A stretch of DNA of 64,000 nt. It comes from Membranipora membranacea. Its lineage: Eukaryota > Bryozoa > Gymnolaemata > Cheilostomatida > Membraniporidae. Location of the stretch: the NCBI GenBank assembly GCA_914767715.1, contig OU612068.1, positions 30,940,001-31,004,000 on the forward strand. The letters run 5' to 3'. The position numbers were made by a program, and so were the translations under genes. Positions within the stretch are counted from its first letter, which is position 1. Each line of letters begins with the position of its first letter. A model generated the notes under the pieces. It ran no database searches. It was not told the origin of the DNA and saw only the letters and a program-made list of their open reading frames with translations. Positions 1-11,940 of the stretch are shown here, piece by piece.

Positions 1-200
1 AACCAACAGTTTTTTTTAAACAAATCTCAACCCAGACAAGCCCCGTTTAACCACAGCTATAGAGTTCAGGCTCCTGACATCAAGGATGTGTAGTCCATCA
101 ATACTTTTCAGACATTTGTAGATACAACTACCCCCCCCCCCCCTCCCACTTAAGACAAGTCAATACTTTATTGGACCAGTGAAAAGTCTTATATGCTCAC

Positions 201-437
201 CTTTGATTAACATCGTGATAGACTAGTCCACTCGGTGCCTGTCCCATTGAGTGATAGCTTGAACCTTTCTGAGCTGGTACAGCTGGATATACACTAGTCT
301 GTGCCGTCCAGTACTCACTGACATCTATCTTCTCTCTGCTAGTCGCTGATCGTCCTGTTCGGCAGCTAGTCTGCCGGTTCTCTAGATGCTCCACAATCTC
401 ATCATAAGAGTCAAACTTTATCTTACATTTAGGACAT
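201..437 (-). CDS. Internal exon with a C2HC zinc finger (partial gene)
   Basis: This minus-strand exon begins after a good acceptor (tactgtacag) and ends at a GTGAGC donor, so it is internal and the gene continues off the left edge. Read in phase it starts CPKCKIKFDSYDEIVEH and reaches a second cysteine in NRQTSC. That spacing (C-x2-C-x12-H-x7-C) fits a small C2HC zinc finger. The rest is Ser/Thr/Gln-rich (EYWTAQTSVYPAVPAQ) with no domain I recognise. The exon is 237 nt with entry phase 1 and exit phase 2. An in-frame TGA lies just past the donor, so termination there is the alternative. I cannot name the gene. Confidence 0.55.
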
Positions 438-1875
438 CTGTACAGTAAAACATAAAGTTAATTGATTTATTCTCCAGAACTCGTGAGCCCTGAGAACAGA
501 GACTTTTTGTCATGAATACTGGAAAATTTTACAGAGGGGGAGTAGGCTAAACCTTGCATAACTACCAGCATGTGGCTTTCTTGAACCAGTATCATTTGCA
601 GACTCAAATTATAACCTACAGTCTAACTTCCAATATCATGATTTGTGCAATAGGTCGGGCCTATGTGCATACAAAGCTGTGTCAACCTGAAGGCTTAGAC
701 TTAATAATTTGAAATAATAAAAGATCTTACGTGAGGTAGTCAGGACTGTCCATATTGTTTTAACTTGGCCTCATGCAGCAGTAATACCGTCTCAGAGCTC
801 AAAGTGTCTAAGTCATGAAGTTGTCATCAATTCTCATGTTACACTGTGCCAACAGTTGTCAATTGTTGCCAATGCTGCCAAAATCATACTTTCATTCAAA
901 ATTAGTTAATGTACATGCTGCTTTTATTTTTAAAGCCAAAGGCATCTTGTCAAGCAGCACTTGAGCTATTATTTTGGATCAGAGATCAGAGAACTCGTTT
1001 TGGTCAGCGTACCAATTTCCTCGTGATCCAAATTTCACACAAGTAGAACCGGAAATATTATAGGTGTTGGTGTTTCATTGTCTATAGCAGTGTGACAGAT
1101 TGGCCTAAAGTAGAATATCATTGTGTGTTCTGGGCGTTTCAGAAATATTCCATAAGAATGATTACTTACAGAAATGCATATCCATGTTGCAGCATAAAAG
1201 TATGGTGTGTCCTGTGGCATCGCAAATCCTTTTAACATTCTGTGGATCTGTGCGAAGGATTGTTCTCGGTATCATCAACCAAACAATATTTATCTAGTAT
1301 GTACTGCCCACAGTACAGCTACTGTTTAGATTTACAAATGAGTTCATAAGTGTTATCTATCACATAGCACTGGTGCTTATTTGATAGATACGAAATAGCT
1401 AAATAGATAGCTAAGTTAATACCATAGACTTAATATACTATATTTTTATTATACTCTATATCAAATCTATGGTTAATACCAACACCAGTAAAGCGCAAGG
1501 GTTAACACATATTTGTATTTTATTCGAAAAGTATTTTGCTAAGTCTGTTTGTAGGAGCCTAATATCAATTATGAGTTATGTCATACGGATAACATCTGGA
1601 GTTTATGGAGAGATCCGTGTTGGGTGTTTTGTAGGATGTTTTAGTTTCCATATGGGACTAAACAAGTATAAGAAATAATTTTGATTAGCTTGCTAGCATT
1701 AGATGCTTGTGTGATAGTAGGTGGAACTGGCAACACAACTTTATTTTTGTAACAGCCCGTGTATAGAGTAATGCATTTATTTCTCCTCACTATGTGCAAA
1801 GTGATAAAAGTACCAGTTTGAATATGTAGATGAAGCAAAATAAACACACAACTTTAAAGTAATAGAGAGCAGTAG
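438..1875. other. Intron or intergenic stretch with one weak candidate exon
   Basis: No clear coding signal. A possible minus-strand exon ends at 1170 with a GTAAGT donor. Two of its frames stay open for about 25 codons (DPQNVKRICDATGHTILLCC or MLKGFAMPQDTPYFYAATW). I could not connect it by phase to the exon at 201-437. Confidence 0.3.
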
Positions 1876-1881
1876 TTTATT
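1876..1881 (-). terminator. Possible polyadenylation signal
   Basis: AATAAA on the minus strand, about 160 bases past the stop codon of the exon at 2044-2455. It supports that exon being the last exon of its gene. Confidence 0.35.
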
Positions 1882-2043
1882 ACCGGGTATTAAAAATTTG
1901 AGTAAAGAAGATTTTTTACATGAAACCAGCACTGACAAGTAACTAAATTAATCGTGACCTCAAGAACTCCTCATACACTTATCAATACACAAGCTAGCCG
2001 CAAAAAAAGCATATTAAGTGATGAAATTTATATCAAAATAATT

Positions 2044-2455
2044 TCAGGATAAGTAATAATTCCATACAGGAGATCGCAAATGAGATGGCGTTTCTTTTTT
2101 TCTGGTGTTTCCTCCTCTCTCGGCCCTTCCAGTCACACTGTAGTTATTGGCATTAGTGATTATGTTGGTAGACATGGCGTCAGTACTGACTTGAGTTGCC
2201 TTTATGTCTGAGTTTTTGTTGGTGGAGGTGGTGCTAGCTCTTCCATTTGCTCTATTACTGGTAGCTCCTGAAATTGTGTTTCTGTTGATCATAGATCGGA
2301 GATGATTTAAGCAGAGCTGTAGTCTCAGGTAGTCTGGTATATTTGGAGCATCTGGCACTTCTGGAGCTTCAGACACACCAGGTATACCCGGTCTCTCAGG
2401 CTCTTCGATCATATGATAAGGACAAAATCTATCCATCACATATCCTGGGCTGTAG
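2044..2455 (-). CDS. Probable terminal exon of an unrecognised gene
   Basis: An open frame of about 137 codons on the minus strand follows a possible acceptor at gactacag (a second one, tgcag, lies at 2484) and ends in TGA at 2044. The N-terminal part is Pro/Glu-rich (ERPGIPGVSEAPEVPDAP) and is followed by a helix-like stretch (YLRLQLCLNHLRSMIN). The rest is Asn/Ser/Thr-rich and basic near the end, which looks disordered. An AATAAA lies downstream at 1876-1881. No family is recognised. The 13-bp satellite sits immediately upstream, presumably in an intron or at the gene boundary. It could be a chance reading frame, but the biased composition argues against that. Confidence 0.4.
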
Positions 2456-2550
2456 TCAGAAAATACATCCAATATGTACTAACTGCACTGTGATACTACT
2501 GTCATCTACTTGTGTTGGGGTACGGTACGAGGGGGACAACTTTGTAGTAT

Positions 2551-3140
2551 CTTTCTTTGCAATCTTTCTTTGCAATCTTTCTTTGCAATCTTTCTTTGCA
2601 ATCTTTCTTTGCAATCTTTCTTTGCAATCTTTCTTTGCAATCTTTCTTTGCAATCTTTCTTTGCAATCTTTCTTTGCAATCTTTCTTTGCAATCTTTCTT
2701 TGCAATCTTTCTTTGCAATCTTTCTTTGCAATCTTTCTTTGCAATCTTTCTTTGCAATCTTTCTTTGCAATCTTTCTTTGCAATCTTTCTTTGCAATCTT
2801 TCTTTGCAATCTTTCTTTGCAATCTTTCTTTGCAATCTTTCTTTGCAATCTTTCTTTGCAATCTTTCTTTGCAATCTTTCTTTGCAATCTTTCTTTGCAA
2901 TCTTTCTTTGCAATCTTTCTTTGCAATCTTTCTTTGCAATCTTTCTTTGCAATCTTTCTTTGCAATCTTTCTTTGCAATCTTTCTTTGCAATCTTTCTTT
3001 GCAATCTTTCTTTGCAATCTTTCTTTGCAATCTTTCTTTGCAATCTTTCTTTGCAATCTTTCTTTGCAATCTTTCTTTGCAATCTTTCTTTGCAATCTTT
3101 CTTTGCAATCTTTCTTGGCAATCTTTCTTTGCAATCTTTC
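2551..3140. repeat. 13-bp satellite, about 45 copies
   Basis: The unit CTTTCTTTGCAAT repeats head to tail about 45 times with almost no change; one unit near 3113 reads CTTTCTTGGCAAT. Because 13 is not a multiple of 3 and the unit has no stop in any phase, all three frames of both strands stay open. This creates long false reading frames of SLQSFFAIFLCNL or KKDCKERLQRKIA type. Confidence 0.98.
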
Positions 3141-3235
3141 TATAATTTTCAATAGCCTTCCGCAACATATCAGGTCTGCTAACAATTTAAAGTCATTCCG
3201 AAAATATGCATTTATGTATTTCATGTCTAAGACAT
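3141..3235 (+). mobile_element. Remnant of a non-LTR reverse transcriptase C-terminal tail
   Basis: Directly after the satellite the plus strand encodes IIFNSLPQHIRSANNLKSF followed by about 12 more codons and a stop. The pattern WNxLPxxIRxAxxLxxFK is typical of the extreme C-terminus of CR1/L2/Jockey-type polymerases. Only about 30 codons survive. The satellite may have grown inside or at the edge of this old insertion. Confidence 0.5.
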
Positions 3236-3239
3236 AACC

Positions 3240-6200
3240 ATTTTCATTGTTAATCTTTATCTTCCATATTTCTTCGTTATTTATTTATTCCATATTTATT
3301 TATTTTTTGTTTTATCTTGGCACAATAGGAAGAACATCATTTTAATGATGAAGATTGCTTGTCAATATACATTTAAAAAAAAAATAGTATGAATTTTTAA
3401 AAACATTCAAACCAACTTTAGGATTATATCAAATATACTTACTTTGCATAAGAGAGATGAGATCTTGAATGGTGATGAATCTATTCTAAACTTAACCTGC
3501 TCTTTTATACCTTTGTTAAAACCCTCTATCATCAAGTCATTTCGACCCACCCTGAAACCGCCTTCATAACTTAACTTTCACTATGCATGTTGACGTAATG
3601 CAGAGTAATTACCATAATGTCACAGAGGCCGCCCAGGTAAACTAGGAGTACCAATTATTTTATGCAATATCTTGTGTTAAAAACAAGTGACTATCTGGTA
3701 GAAAAAGCCAATCCAATACTGCCCTCTATTTCATGAATGGATTGCTGAGAACCTTCATAGAGCCATGTTGAATTCGTATTTGGCTCAATAAAAAAGTGAT
3801 GATGTTCCTACCAATGACAATGTGCAAAAGAATTTGCAAAAGTTTTGTTAATCAATTTAAAAAATAAAAAGTGAGGGTGCTTAAAAAAGTTTCAAAAGCT
3901 GATTAATTGCAGCAATAATTCCTACCCATTTCGGTGAGTTTAACTTTCATTCTCTAGAACGCCTGGCCGATGTCTTGGCTCTGTTTGTGCAATCAGAAAA
4001 AGTGATATTAGGGTGTTTAATCATTAAACATATAGAGACCAGCCAATGAGGTACTTTCAGAAACGTACCATATGACCTGGCTTTAGCTCTTTCACTCCAC
4101 CTAACCAATCAGAGCTATAGAACGCCACCCAACAATAATAATCGCATCAGGGTTTACGCCCCATCAATTTGCATCAAATTAATATGATGAAATTGAGTTA
4201 AGCATGTGACATAGTCTCTCGCTACTGAAAGTTTTTACTTCTCATAATGTTTACCGGCAGCTACCAAAGAAGTAACCTAAGAGTTATGGTCTATATCATC
4301 TACTTGAGAGAACTGTACAAATTCAAAAAATGAAAATTTATACTATTGCAAAATGTCTCCTGACAATGGAACTATATTTATTTTGAACTTATGTGGTAAT
4401 TAAAAGTATTGTGAAGTGGTAGCTTATTAGGTTGGCACAGCCCTAGGCCCCATGAATACATCAAAGCTCTTAGATGAGAAGGGAGGACAATTACTAGCAC
4501 TATACATAATTTTTACCCAGAAGTTTTCTGAATTTTCTAAATGTGAAAATATTTCATAATTACTGCAGAACTAGCTGGCCAGACTATATATTGCTGTGCT
4601 CCTTCCGAAGTCTTTAGGATATTAAATATGCCTGTTTAGATTTTTCAATTTAAATGAAAATGTATCAATCATAATATATTTAAATACCCATAAACTACAT
4701 AGAATTAACCTTTTTTCTCATGTCAATTATTGCTGCGCAATCATCATTTGATTCAGGTATTTCAATATTCTGAGCTCTACTGTCACTTGGTCAGAGGTAA
4801 AGCAATGAAAGGAAGGTAATGACCTTTGCACCTCAATATGTATGTAGTTGGTTAGCCAATCAGGACCACATACCAGACTTCAGATCACCAATCACAAATC
4901 ATAGAATATGATATCGCTGATTTCAAAGAGTTTCCGCTGTAGTAACTGTCAAGTTCACTTCTAAAACATTTATCAAGTCATGCACCAGACCTGACATAAA
5001 GAACAGTCGGTCAGTCTAACCCCTGATGAAGGAGCTTATCATGGCTTTAATACCTTTACCCTCAATAGCAGTCTTATATGCATCCAGCATCTGCTAAAGT
5101 CTGAATCTCTTAGTTCATTGCTTCTAAGCCTGAAGTTGTCCTGACGATATCATGTACAGGTTATTTTTTATCAACCAATAAATTACATGGTTAAGTAAGT
5201 CACCAATCAAGAATATGAGACACAATTAAAAGATGTGCAATTAGATATACAGGCCGGTAGTCCTAGGGGAGGCAGGGACGCTCTGCCTCCCCCAGAATGC
5301 TCAATAGAGTGGCCTATACATGCTGCAACTGAATATTCCATGTCAGAATCAGATCATTTGAGACTTCCATTTGTTATTTATATCATTCAAATGCTTTGGA
5401 GGCTGGGGATTTGACTCCACAGGATGAGCTTACAATACCCAACCTGATGTTTCTTCACACCCTCAAGGATTTGCGCCTCCTCTACCATTTTTCCTAAACT
5501 ACGGCCCTGATATATGAACATTGGATATGTTGGAAAAATAACAATTTTTCATCATGGCACAATTCCACTTTTACAGTTGACTCTTGAATTGTCCATCCAT
5601 TGGTGGAGTACCGCAATGATGGGTACAAAAAACAAGAGTTTGTGGTCGAACACTAAGCTGTCAGATGTGAGGGCATCAGCTTAGCTAGTAAGCTCTGAGA
5701 ACTTGGCAATAAGTCAGGTGAAAACTTTGGTTAAAATATAATTGTCTTCAAAATCATTTCTTTGTGATGAGAAACTTTATCATGTTTTGGAATTACCCCC
5801 TTAATATCAGAGAGGAGATAACTAACTTCTGAATTAAGTTTTTGCCTCTTTCGCTCTTGATTTTTACCTTAGGTAGTAGTATACTAAAACTAAAAAAATG
5901 TACATCCTTAATTTTGAGTATTGGTACTTTCTATTGATTTGTGACTGATGACTGATGTACTGATGAAATCTTCAGTACCAGGTGATGAGGCTCACTCTAG
6001 GGATTTATTTTCTATTAGGTTTCTGCAATAACTAAATGATATTTGATAAAATTATTTCAAAAATGGTAAAAAAACGCAGCGGTGTGGTCTGTTAGTATAT
6101 GCATGAGAGCAAAGCCTAGAGTGGCGACTTCCCGATTGAAAATAACTGAGACCACCCTGGTTCGCCCAGAAAGCCAGGGGAACTCAAACCACTGATGCCA

Positions 6201-7436
6201 CCTACCCACCACCCTCCCACAAAGCCCCCGCATTCCAATCCCGTAGAGGGAAAGGCCCACCCCCATCCTCCCCCAAGATAGCAGTCGAATAACTGTACCC
6301 CTTTAGTCAACAGCGACCTTTCTCCTCTGCAGTTGTTGGCCCTAAGAGGTTGAGGATCGTGTTTTTTTCATTTTTATGGGATTTTAGAGTGATTTCCTTC
6401 TCATGGACTTGTTTTAGAAATAAAAAGAAATAGCGGTATGTAAAACGCATGGAAATTGGTATTATTTTAAGTATTTTGAGACTTGTTGAAACAGGTTTAC
6501 ATGGAGGGATTTTCAAAATTATATGCAAAGCTGTATTTTGAAATAAAAGAATTTGGTAAAGACCACAATGCGCTGCGTGGCCCCAACATTCCAGGCCAGA
6601 TATTATACGTGGGTAAAAGAATTTGCAAATAGAGGTTTAACATTGTACTCACATCCAAAAACTGCTTTACGTTTTTCATTAAAAGCAAAATATAGTTAAG
6701 CAAATGCAAATCTGAGCTACATGGCACTTGAAAGTAATATTAAAATCAATCTTGATCCGCAAAAATCTAGAAAAGGGTGATACCTATTGCAAATTTATTC
6801 CTGCTGCTTAAACATCTACTGCATAGATATCAACTGCACAACAAAATGTTTTTAGTCTCAGATAAAACCTGCACCCAAATGTGACGCAATAATAGTTATT
6901 TTATATTAAACATTGGACTTTTCATAGCATTTGATGATAAATCACGGCTTTCACTTGCTCTCTTTCGATGTACACTAGCTGTTCCAAGATAATGCCACCA
7001 TTTCATGGTTAAATACTTATGCTCTCACTGAACAAAAGAAACAGGGAGGCCACAACTCTAAATTGAAGTCACAACAAAACTCTAACAGAACGTCAACGTT
7101 GATATTGTTAATCATCCCCCTCTGATACAACTTTATATTAAAAAAATGCAAATTTATATTACGTTTATCAGTGCGTCGCCACCTATAGTGAGGAACAATT
7201 ACTGACACAATTTGCTCTATTTGATGAATTTTGTGACCAATGCCAAAAATTTTCATTTTCTTTCTTCGATACTTTCTGTGATATCTAAAGTACTTATTAT
7301 GTCAATAGTTCAAACTAAACCATAAACCAAATCTACATGTATGCTTAGAGAGAATAATCATCTGCCTACATCATACATATAGATAATTTCCTTGCATCTA
7401 CAGAACAAAAGATCGGTAAGTCTTTTATTTTATTAG
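3240..7436. other. Gene-free AT-rich stretch
   Basis: I see no coding exon, RNA gene or clear repeat. Reading frames here are short and lack family motifs or paired splice signals. Confidence 0.5.
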
Positions 7437-7795
7437 GCAGGGTGGTGTAGTGGTTAGGATTCGAGCTTCTCAATCTGAGAGTTGCAGGTTCGAATCCCAG
7501 TCGCTACCCATTCTGCTGAAGGAGGTGAGCTCTCCGATCAATGGCCTAGCTTGCCCACCCTTACATTGTACAAGGGTGCGCTAATTAGATGAGTCGTATC
7601 ATGTATCGTCAATCTTATGTATCAGTGTATCATCAATCTTATGTATCAGTGTATCATGTATCTTATGTATCATGTATCATCGATCTTATGTATCTTGTAT
7701 CATGTATCATTGATCTTATGTAACCATATTCTCATTTGCCCCAAAAGGGGCACTGAATAAGAAATAAAGTTCATATTATTATTATTATTATTATA
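7437..7795 (+). mobile_element. tRNA-derived SINE
   Basis: The head resembles a tRNA, with an A box (TGGTGTAGTGGTTAGGATTC) and a B box (GGTTCGAATCCC). The acceptor ends do not pair and position 33 of the anticodon loop is not T, so it is not a working tRNA. The body carries an internal variable repeat of the type ATGTATCATGTATCATCGATC. Its 3' end is CCCCAAAAGGGGCACTGAATAAGAAATAAAG plus an (ATT)n tail, in the usual SINE order. Confidence 0.8.
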
Positions 7796-10725
7796 GTGTG
7801 AGAGCATTGGAATTTTTGCTCAATAATTCCCATGTTTGCAATAATATTTTTTTGTTACGCATCACAGTGTTGGGTTTTTTTTGCAAAAAATTCTGACATA
7901 AAGGACATGTGCATTGTTTACAGGCATTTCCATCAGGTATTACTGCGTAACCCATACTAAGTGGTAAGAGATTATTTATTTCCAAATTAATCTTTTTTTG
8001 GACACCTGTCATTATGCTAATCTCATTGTGGTACCTTTTCTGCTCCTTCTAATTTCCATTAGAAATGATCTAACAGCGGTTGTTGCTCATTTTTTACTTC
8101 ATGATCAGTGTTATTACTACCTTAAATGGCCTTGCACAGTAGGCGCTATGAGAGTCAGGCCAAAATCTAAACTGTGGATACACTGCATAAGAGACCAGTG
8201 TTCTTCTTGTTAAAGGTACTTCTATGGAGACCTCAATAAAAGCGCATAATAAAAACTCCGAGAACGATGCAAAGACGTCGACCATACATGGGTGATGTCA
8301 TATTTTATACATTGCTATCACAGCTGCGATTTTTTATTGAATATGAAGCACAGGATTATCTTTAAATTTTTAGCTTTACTGTTAGACGAGGTCCCATTCC
8401 TGTGACACTATGCCTGTGAGCCAAGGCCTAAACGTTTTATCTTGCCAGATAGTAGAAGACAGTTGTTCCTTGTGTGTGCCATAAGGTTTTCCTTTGAGAA
8501 ACAATAACTCTTTATTATTATTCGGGTCGGGGTATTCTGCAGTTCTAGTCTTGCACCAAAAAATCATCACATATAATATATATAAAAAACAATTAATGCC
8601 ACCAGCCAATGTAAGCACAGCTAGAAAAGATGGCTGCGGTCATAAATATAGAGGGGGGTCATCATTATCTGGGAGCACTTTGGTACCGCTCAGTAAACAT
8701 ATGGATATGTCAAAATGATATTAAGTCGTCGGGAAGACAATTATATGAAGCAGAACCTGGACGGGCTGTCAAAAGTTCTTGCCTCCAAACAGCTTAGGCA
8801 GGTTTAATTATAGTTGTTTTTAAATGTATGTGTGAATAAGAGATAATCTCAGACCACAAACCCTAACAAAGACCTGACATGTATACATTATCTCTTACCA
8901 AATGTTTAATCCTCATCACCTTCCATTGTGTTCTAAAAAAGTGTGAGGTGTGGCAACAGATGGTTTTATCCGTTATGTAATTTATTGCTTGACAACACTT
9001 AAAAGCAGAGCTGAGAATGATTCTCAATCAAATTGCAGCTTAGGGAAATACTGCCATTCAGATTACACCAATCACAATGGACAGAGCCACCAGGAATCAT
9101 AAATAGTGCTCTGCCAAATGCAGCAAAAAATCACCCAACAGATAACCCCAATTGCGTAGCAGGATATCATTATGTCAGCAGAGGGTGCAGTTTACATAAT
9201 CTCAAGTGGAAAACAGGCTGGGATTAATTTTGAAAGACATAACATTGCGTGCTCTCTTTTGTTTCCATTTTTTTATCCAATAGGATGACATCAAAAATGT
9301 CCCATCTGCCCTCCGGTTTACAAATCCTGGCAAAAAGTGCAGAATTAATATGAGGAAAAAAGTTTCTTGCGTCAATGGCAATTGAGGATGGTGTTGCTAC
9401 CTAGGCCAAGTGTTCAATTTAGGATTACCTCTTACCACAATCCCTAAACCAAGGCCTGGCATCAATAATCATTCATGAGTTGATAATAGTGTACCTTACT
9501 TTTGGAGTTCTTTTAAAGATCCCATTCAGTATGGCTCCTTTAATTTTTAACAAAAAAAAAATCATTAATAACCAAATACCATAACCAAAAGGAAATAAAA
9601 AATAACCAAGTGAATATCTTAATAACTCTAGATGAGTTGATCACCTGAGCTGGCTGTATATAGTACAGGGTATTACATATAGGAGCAGTGTCCATTGACA
9701 TTCAGAAGAGAAATAAAACTGTTTCTGTGGCAGACCCAATTTTCCCAAAAACATAAAAGCGATGGAACCACAAGTTACAAATTACACTATATGCTTTGTG
9801 ACGATATTCTTAACCTCTGTTCTGGTTTGCAAAATATCCATTATGGTCAACAAAGCATACTCAAACTAAAATCTTTACATCCGAAACCAAACTTTCAGAG
9901 AACAAAGCTTACCTGGAGGAAATTTCATTAAATTTTAATTACCCTTTATACCAAACTATTCACATGGTAAATTTGAGCTAACTTTTACATTGAAATAACA
10001 TTCAAGAAAGTAACGCGGTGAAGATCACACCATCTACCATGTTATTCAAGCAGGAACATCTTTTCATTTTAGCAGGTGAGCCTGATAAAACCCTATAGCT
10101 TGGCAAAACTAATCATCGACACTCATAGCAAATGATGAACCTGTCATACATATATATATATAATAATATATATATATATATATACACACATTTGTGCAAT
10201 AAAGTGTCATATATTATATATCCCACTATTGTACCCATAAAAACCCTGGACAATGAGTCATTCATATATATATATAAATATATAGTGGCTATCAGTGTGT
10301 AGGGCAAATCTTTGCATTGGAGTTGTCCGACCATGTCAGGCTATTTTATCTACCATTAATTACTATTGGGTTAAGGATGCCCAACATGATTATTTAAGAG
10401 GATTTAAGACATGATTTCTTTGTGGGTCATATAAAATGACTCCTTATTTCTGAGTGACACTTAGTTGGGGCCAAATACACACAGATGACACTTAAAAGCA
10501 CAGATTTGAATCTATATATATAGTGATCCATACAATCTTGGAAAAGTAGATAACGGATCATATCTTTAGTTTTTATACAGTCCAGTTGGTTTAAAAGTAG
10601 TTTATATTGTGCTATGTATGCCAGATATTTGTCTCATTATATTGTACAGTTGGTAGTTTTAATCGCAAAAATGATTATCATATTTCTACACTAAAGGGCA
10701 TTTTTATTATTATGTCATTTTTCAG
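7796..10725. other. Gene-free stretch
   Basis: No supported gene. Short open frames here have no splice context or recognisable motifs. TA microsatellites occur near 10145-10290. Confidence 0.45.
10145..10290. repeat. (TA)n microsatellites
   Basis: Two interrupted TA runs, about 10147-10187 and 10264-10283. Confidence 0.85.
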
Positions 10726-11330
10726 TTTTAGTAGGTCAATTCCATGCTGAATACTGCTCGACACTCTATTGGAGACAAATGCACGTGAAAAGATCTTACT
10801 TTTTTCTGGTAGTCGATCCAACATCTCAAGAAATTATCACCCAGGACTATGAAGATAAAGGTAAGTTATAGTTTCCTAAAGTAACTCATCTGTTTCTTAC
10901 CAAAGCGAGCCATTACCAGCCATCGTACCAGCTTTGGTCATACCTACTTGTTATGGTTGCCATAACACGGAGAAGCGAGTTTAATCCCTCGCCCAATACT
11001 GAATATTCAGGGCATAGTGTACAAGCCCTCAATCCCCCACCACCTTCAAAACAAGTCAAAGTAAAGAAAGTTGGTTCTGAAAGCATTATTTTAATTTGAA
11101 TATAACTTGCTGCCATTAATCAATGTCTGTGCTCTCTTTGATTTTAGCCATCTTTGACCAGTATGTGAGGTATGATTTATATGAAGTGGACGGAGATGAT
11201 TCCGGAAGAGAATTCATGATTATACACATTCATAATGTGAAGCTGGATCACAGGATTAATCTATTTGTTGATTACTCTGAACGAAGGGCAACTTACAGCA
11301 GATCCATTTGGAAACAGACTGATAGTAACG
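10726..11330 (+). CDS. Two linked exons of an unrecognised gene
   Basis: Exon A (10726-10860, GTAAGT donor) and exon B (11148-11330, GTATAG donor) are phase-compatible. They read through QFHAEYCSTLYWRQ, RSYFFLVVDPTSQEI, IFDQYVRYDLYEVDGDD and INLFVDYSERRATYS. The alternation of hydrophobic and charged residues suggests beta strands, but I do not recognise the fold. They may be 5' exons of the receptor gene at 14.7-17.6 kb, since strand and spacing fit, or a separate gene. No start codon or promoter is evident. Confidence 0.45.
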
Positions 11331-11469
11331 GTATAGTGTAGTTATCAAACAAATCATAATGTAGCAATAGCATTGGCACTATGTTGTCAATACTCACAAA
11401 CAGCCGTAATCATTGAAGCCTACTCGTTATATCGAAAAGGCAGAAGAGTTTCTTTTTACTGTGTATGGG

Positions 11470-11640
11470 GCGTGCAAACACACAGTGAACCTCCGGTATT
11501 TGTAGTCCGTTCCGCAAGGCTAGGATGATTGATGTGCTTGAACCAGATTAGAAATGACTCCCCGCGCCGGGAGTTTAACCTGAACCCTGAAGGTCACTTG
11601 TTCGTACCCTTCACCATTACACCACTCCTGACAGCTTAAT
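11470..11640 (-). mobile_element. tRNA-derived SINE fragment
   Basis: On the minus strand the segment starts with an A box-like TGGTGTAATGGTGAAGGG and a B box-like GGTTAAACTCC about 35 bases later, the layout of a tRNA-derived promoter. The rest of the body has no clear end. Confidence 0.45.
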
Positions 11641-11940
11641 TATTAACTTGTGTATTGCTTTTTATATCTGACTTGGCCTGAGGTGATTGTATTTTGTGTT
11701 GTTCTTTACACAGCCAATGTAAAGCTGCATTTTACTGCAGTTTTATTGGACGTATTTTTCTGTCAGATCATTTGGTCAGATTTATAATTTTTATTATTTG
11801 AACTTCGGAGCAACAAAATTTGTCTTTTGGCATTGTCACAAAACGCAGATTTTTTGTTATATTGTATAGTTTTTATAAAAGCAAAATCTGACCAAGTATT
11901 TCGACGGAAAAGTCTATCCGAAGTCGGTTATATAATGCAG

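Noticed and set aside
2343-3237. Long open frames on both strands (SLQSFFAIFLCNL and KKDCKERLQRKIA repeats)
   Set aside because: They are the 13-bp satellite read in several phases. All frames stay open because the unit has no stop; there is no start context or splice support.
7437-7510. Functional tRNA gene
   Set aside because: The A and B boxes are good, but the acceptor arms do not pair and the anticodon loop lacks T33. The rest is a SINE body with an (ATT)n tail.
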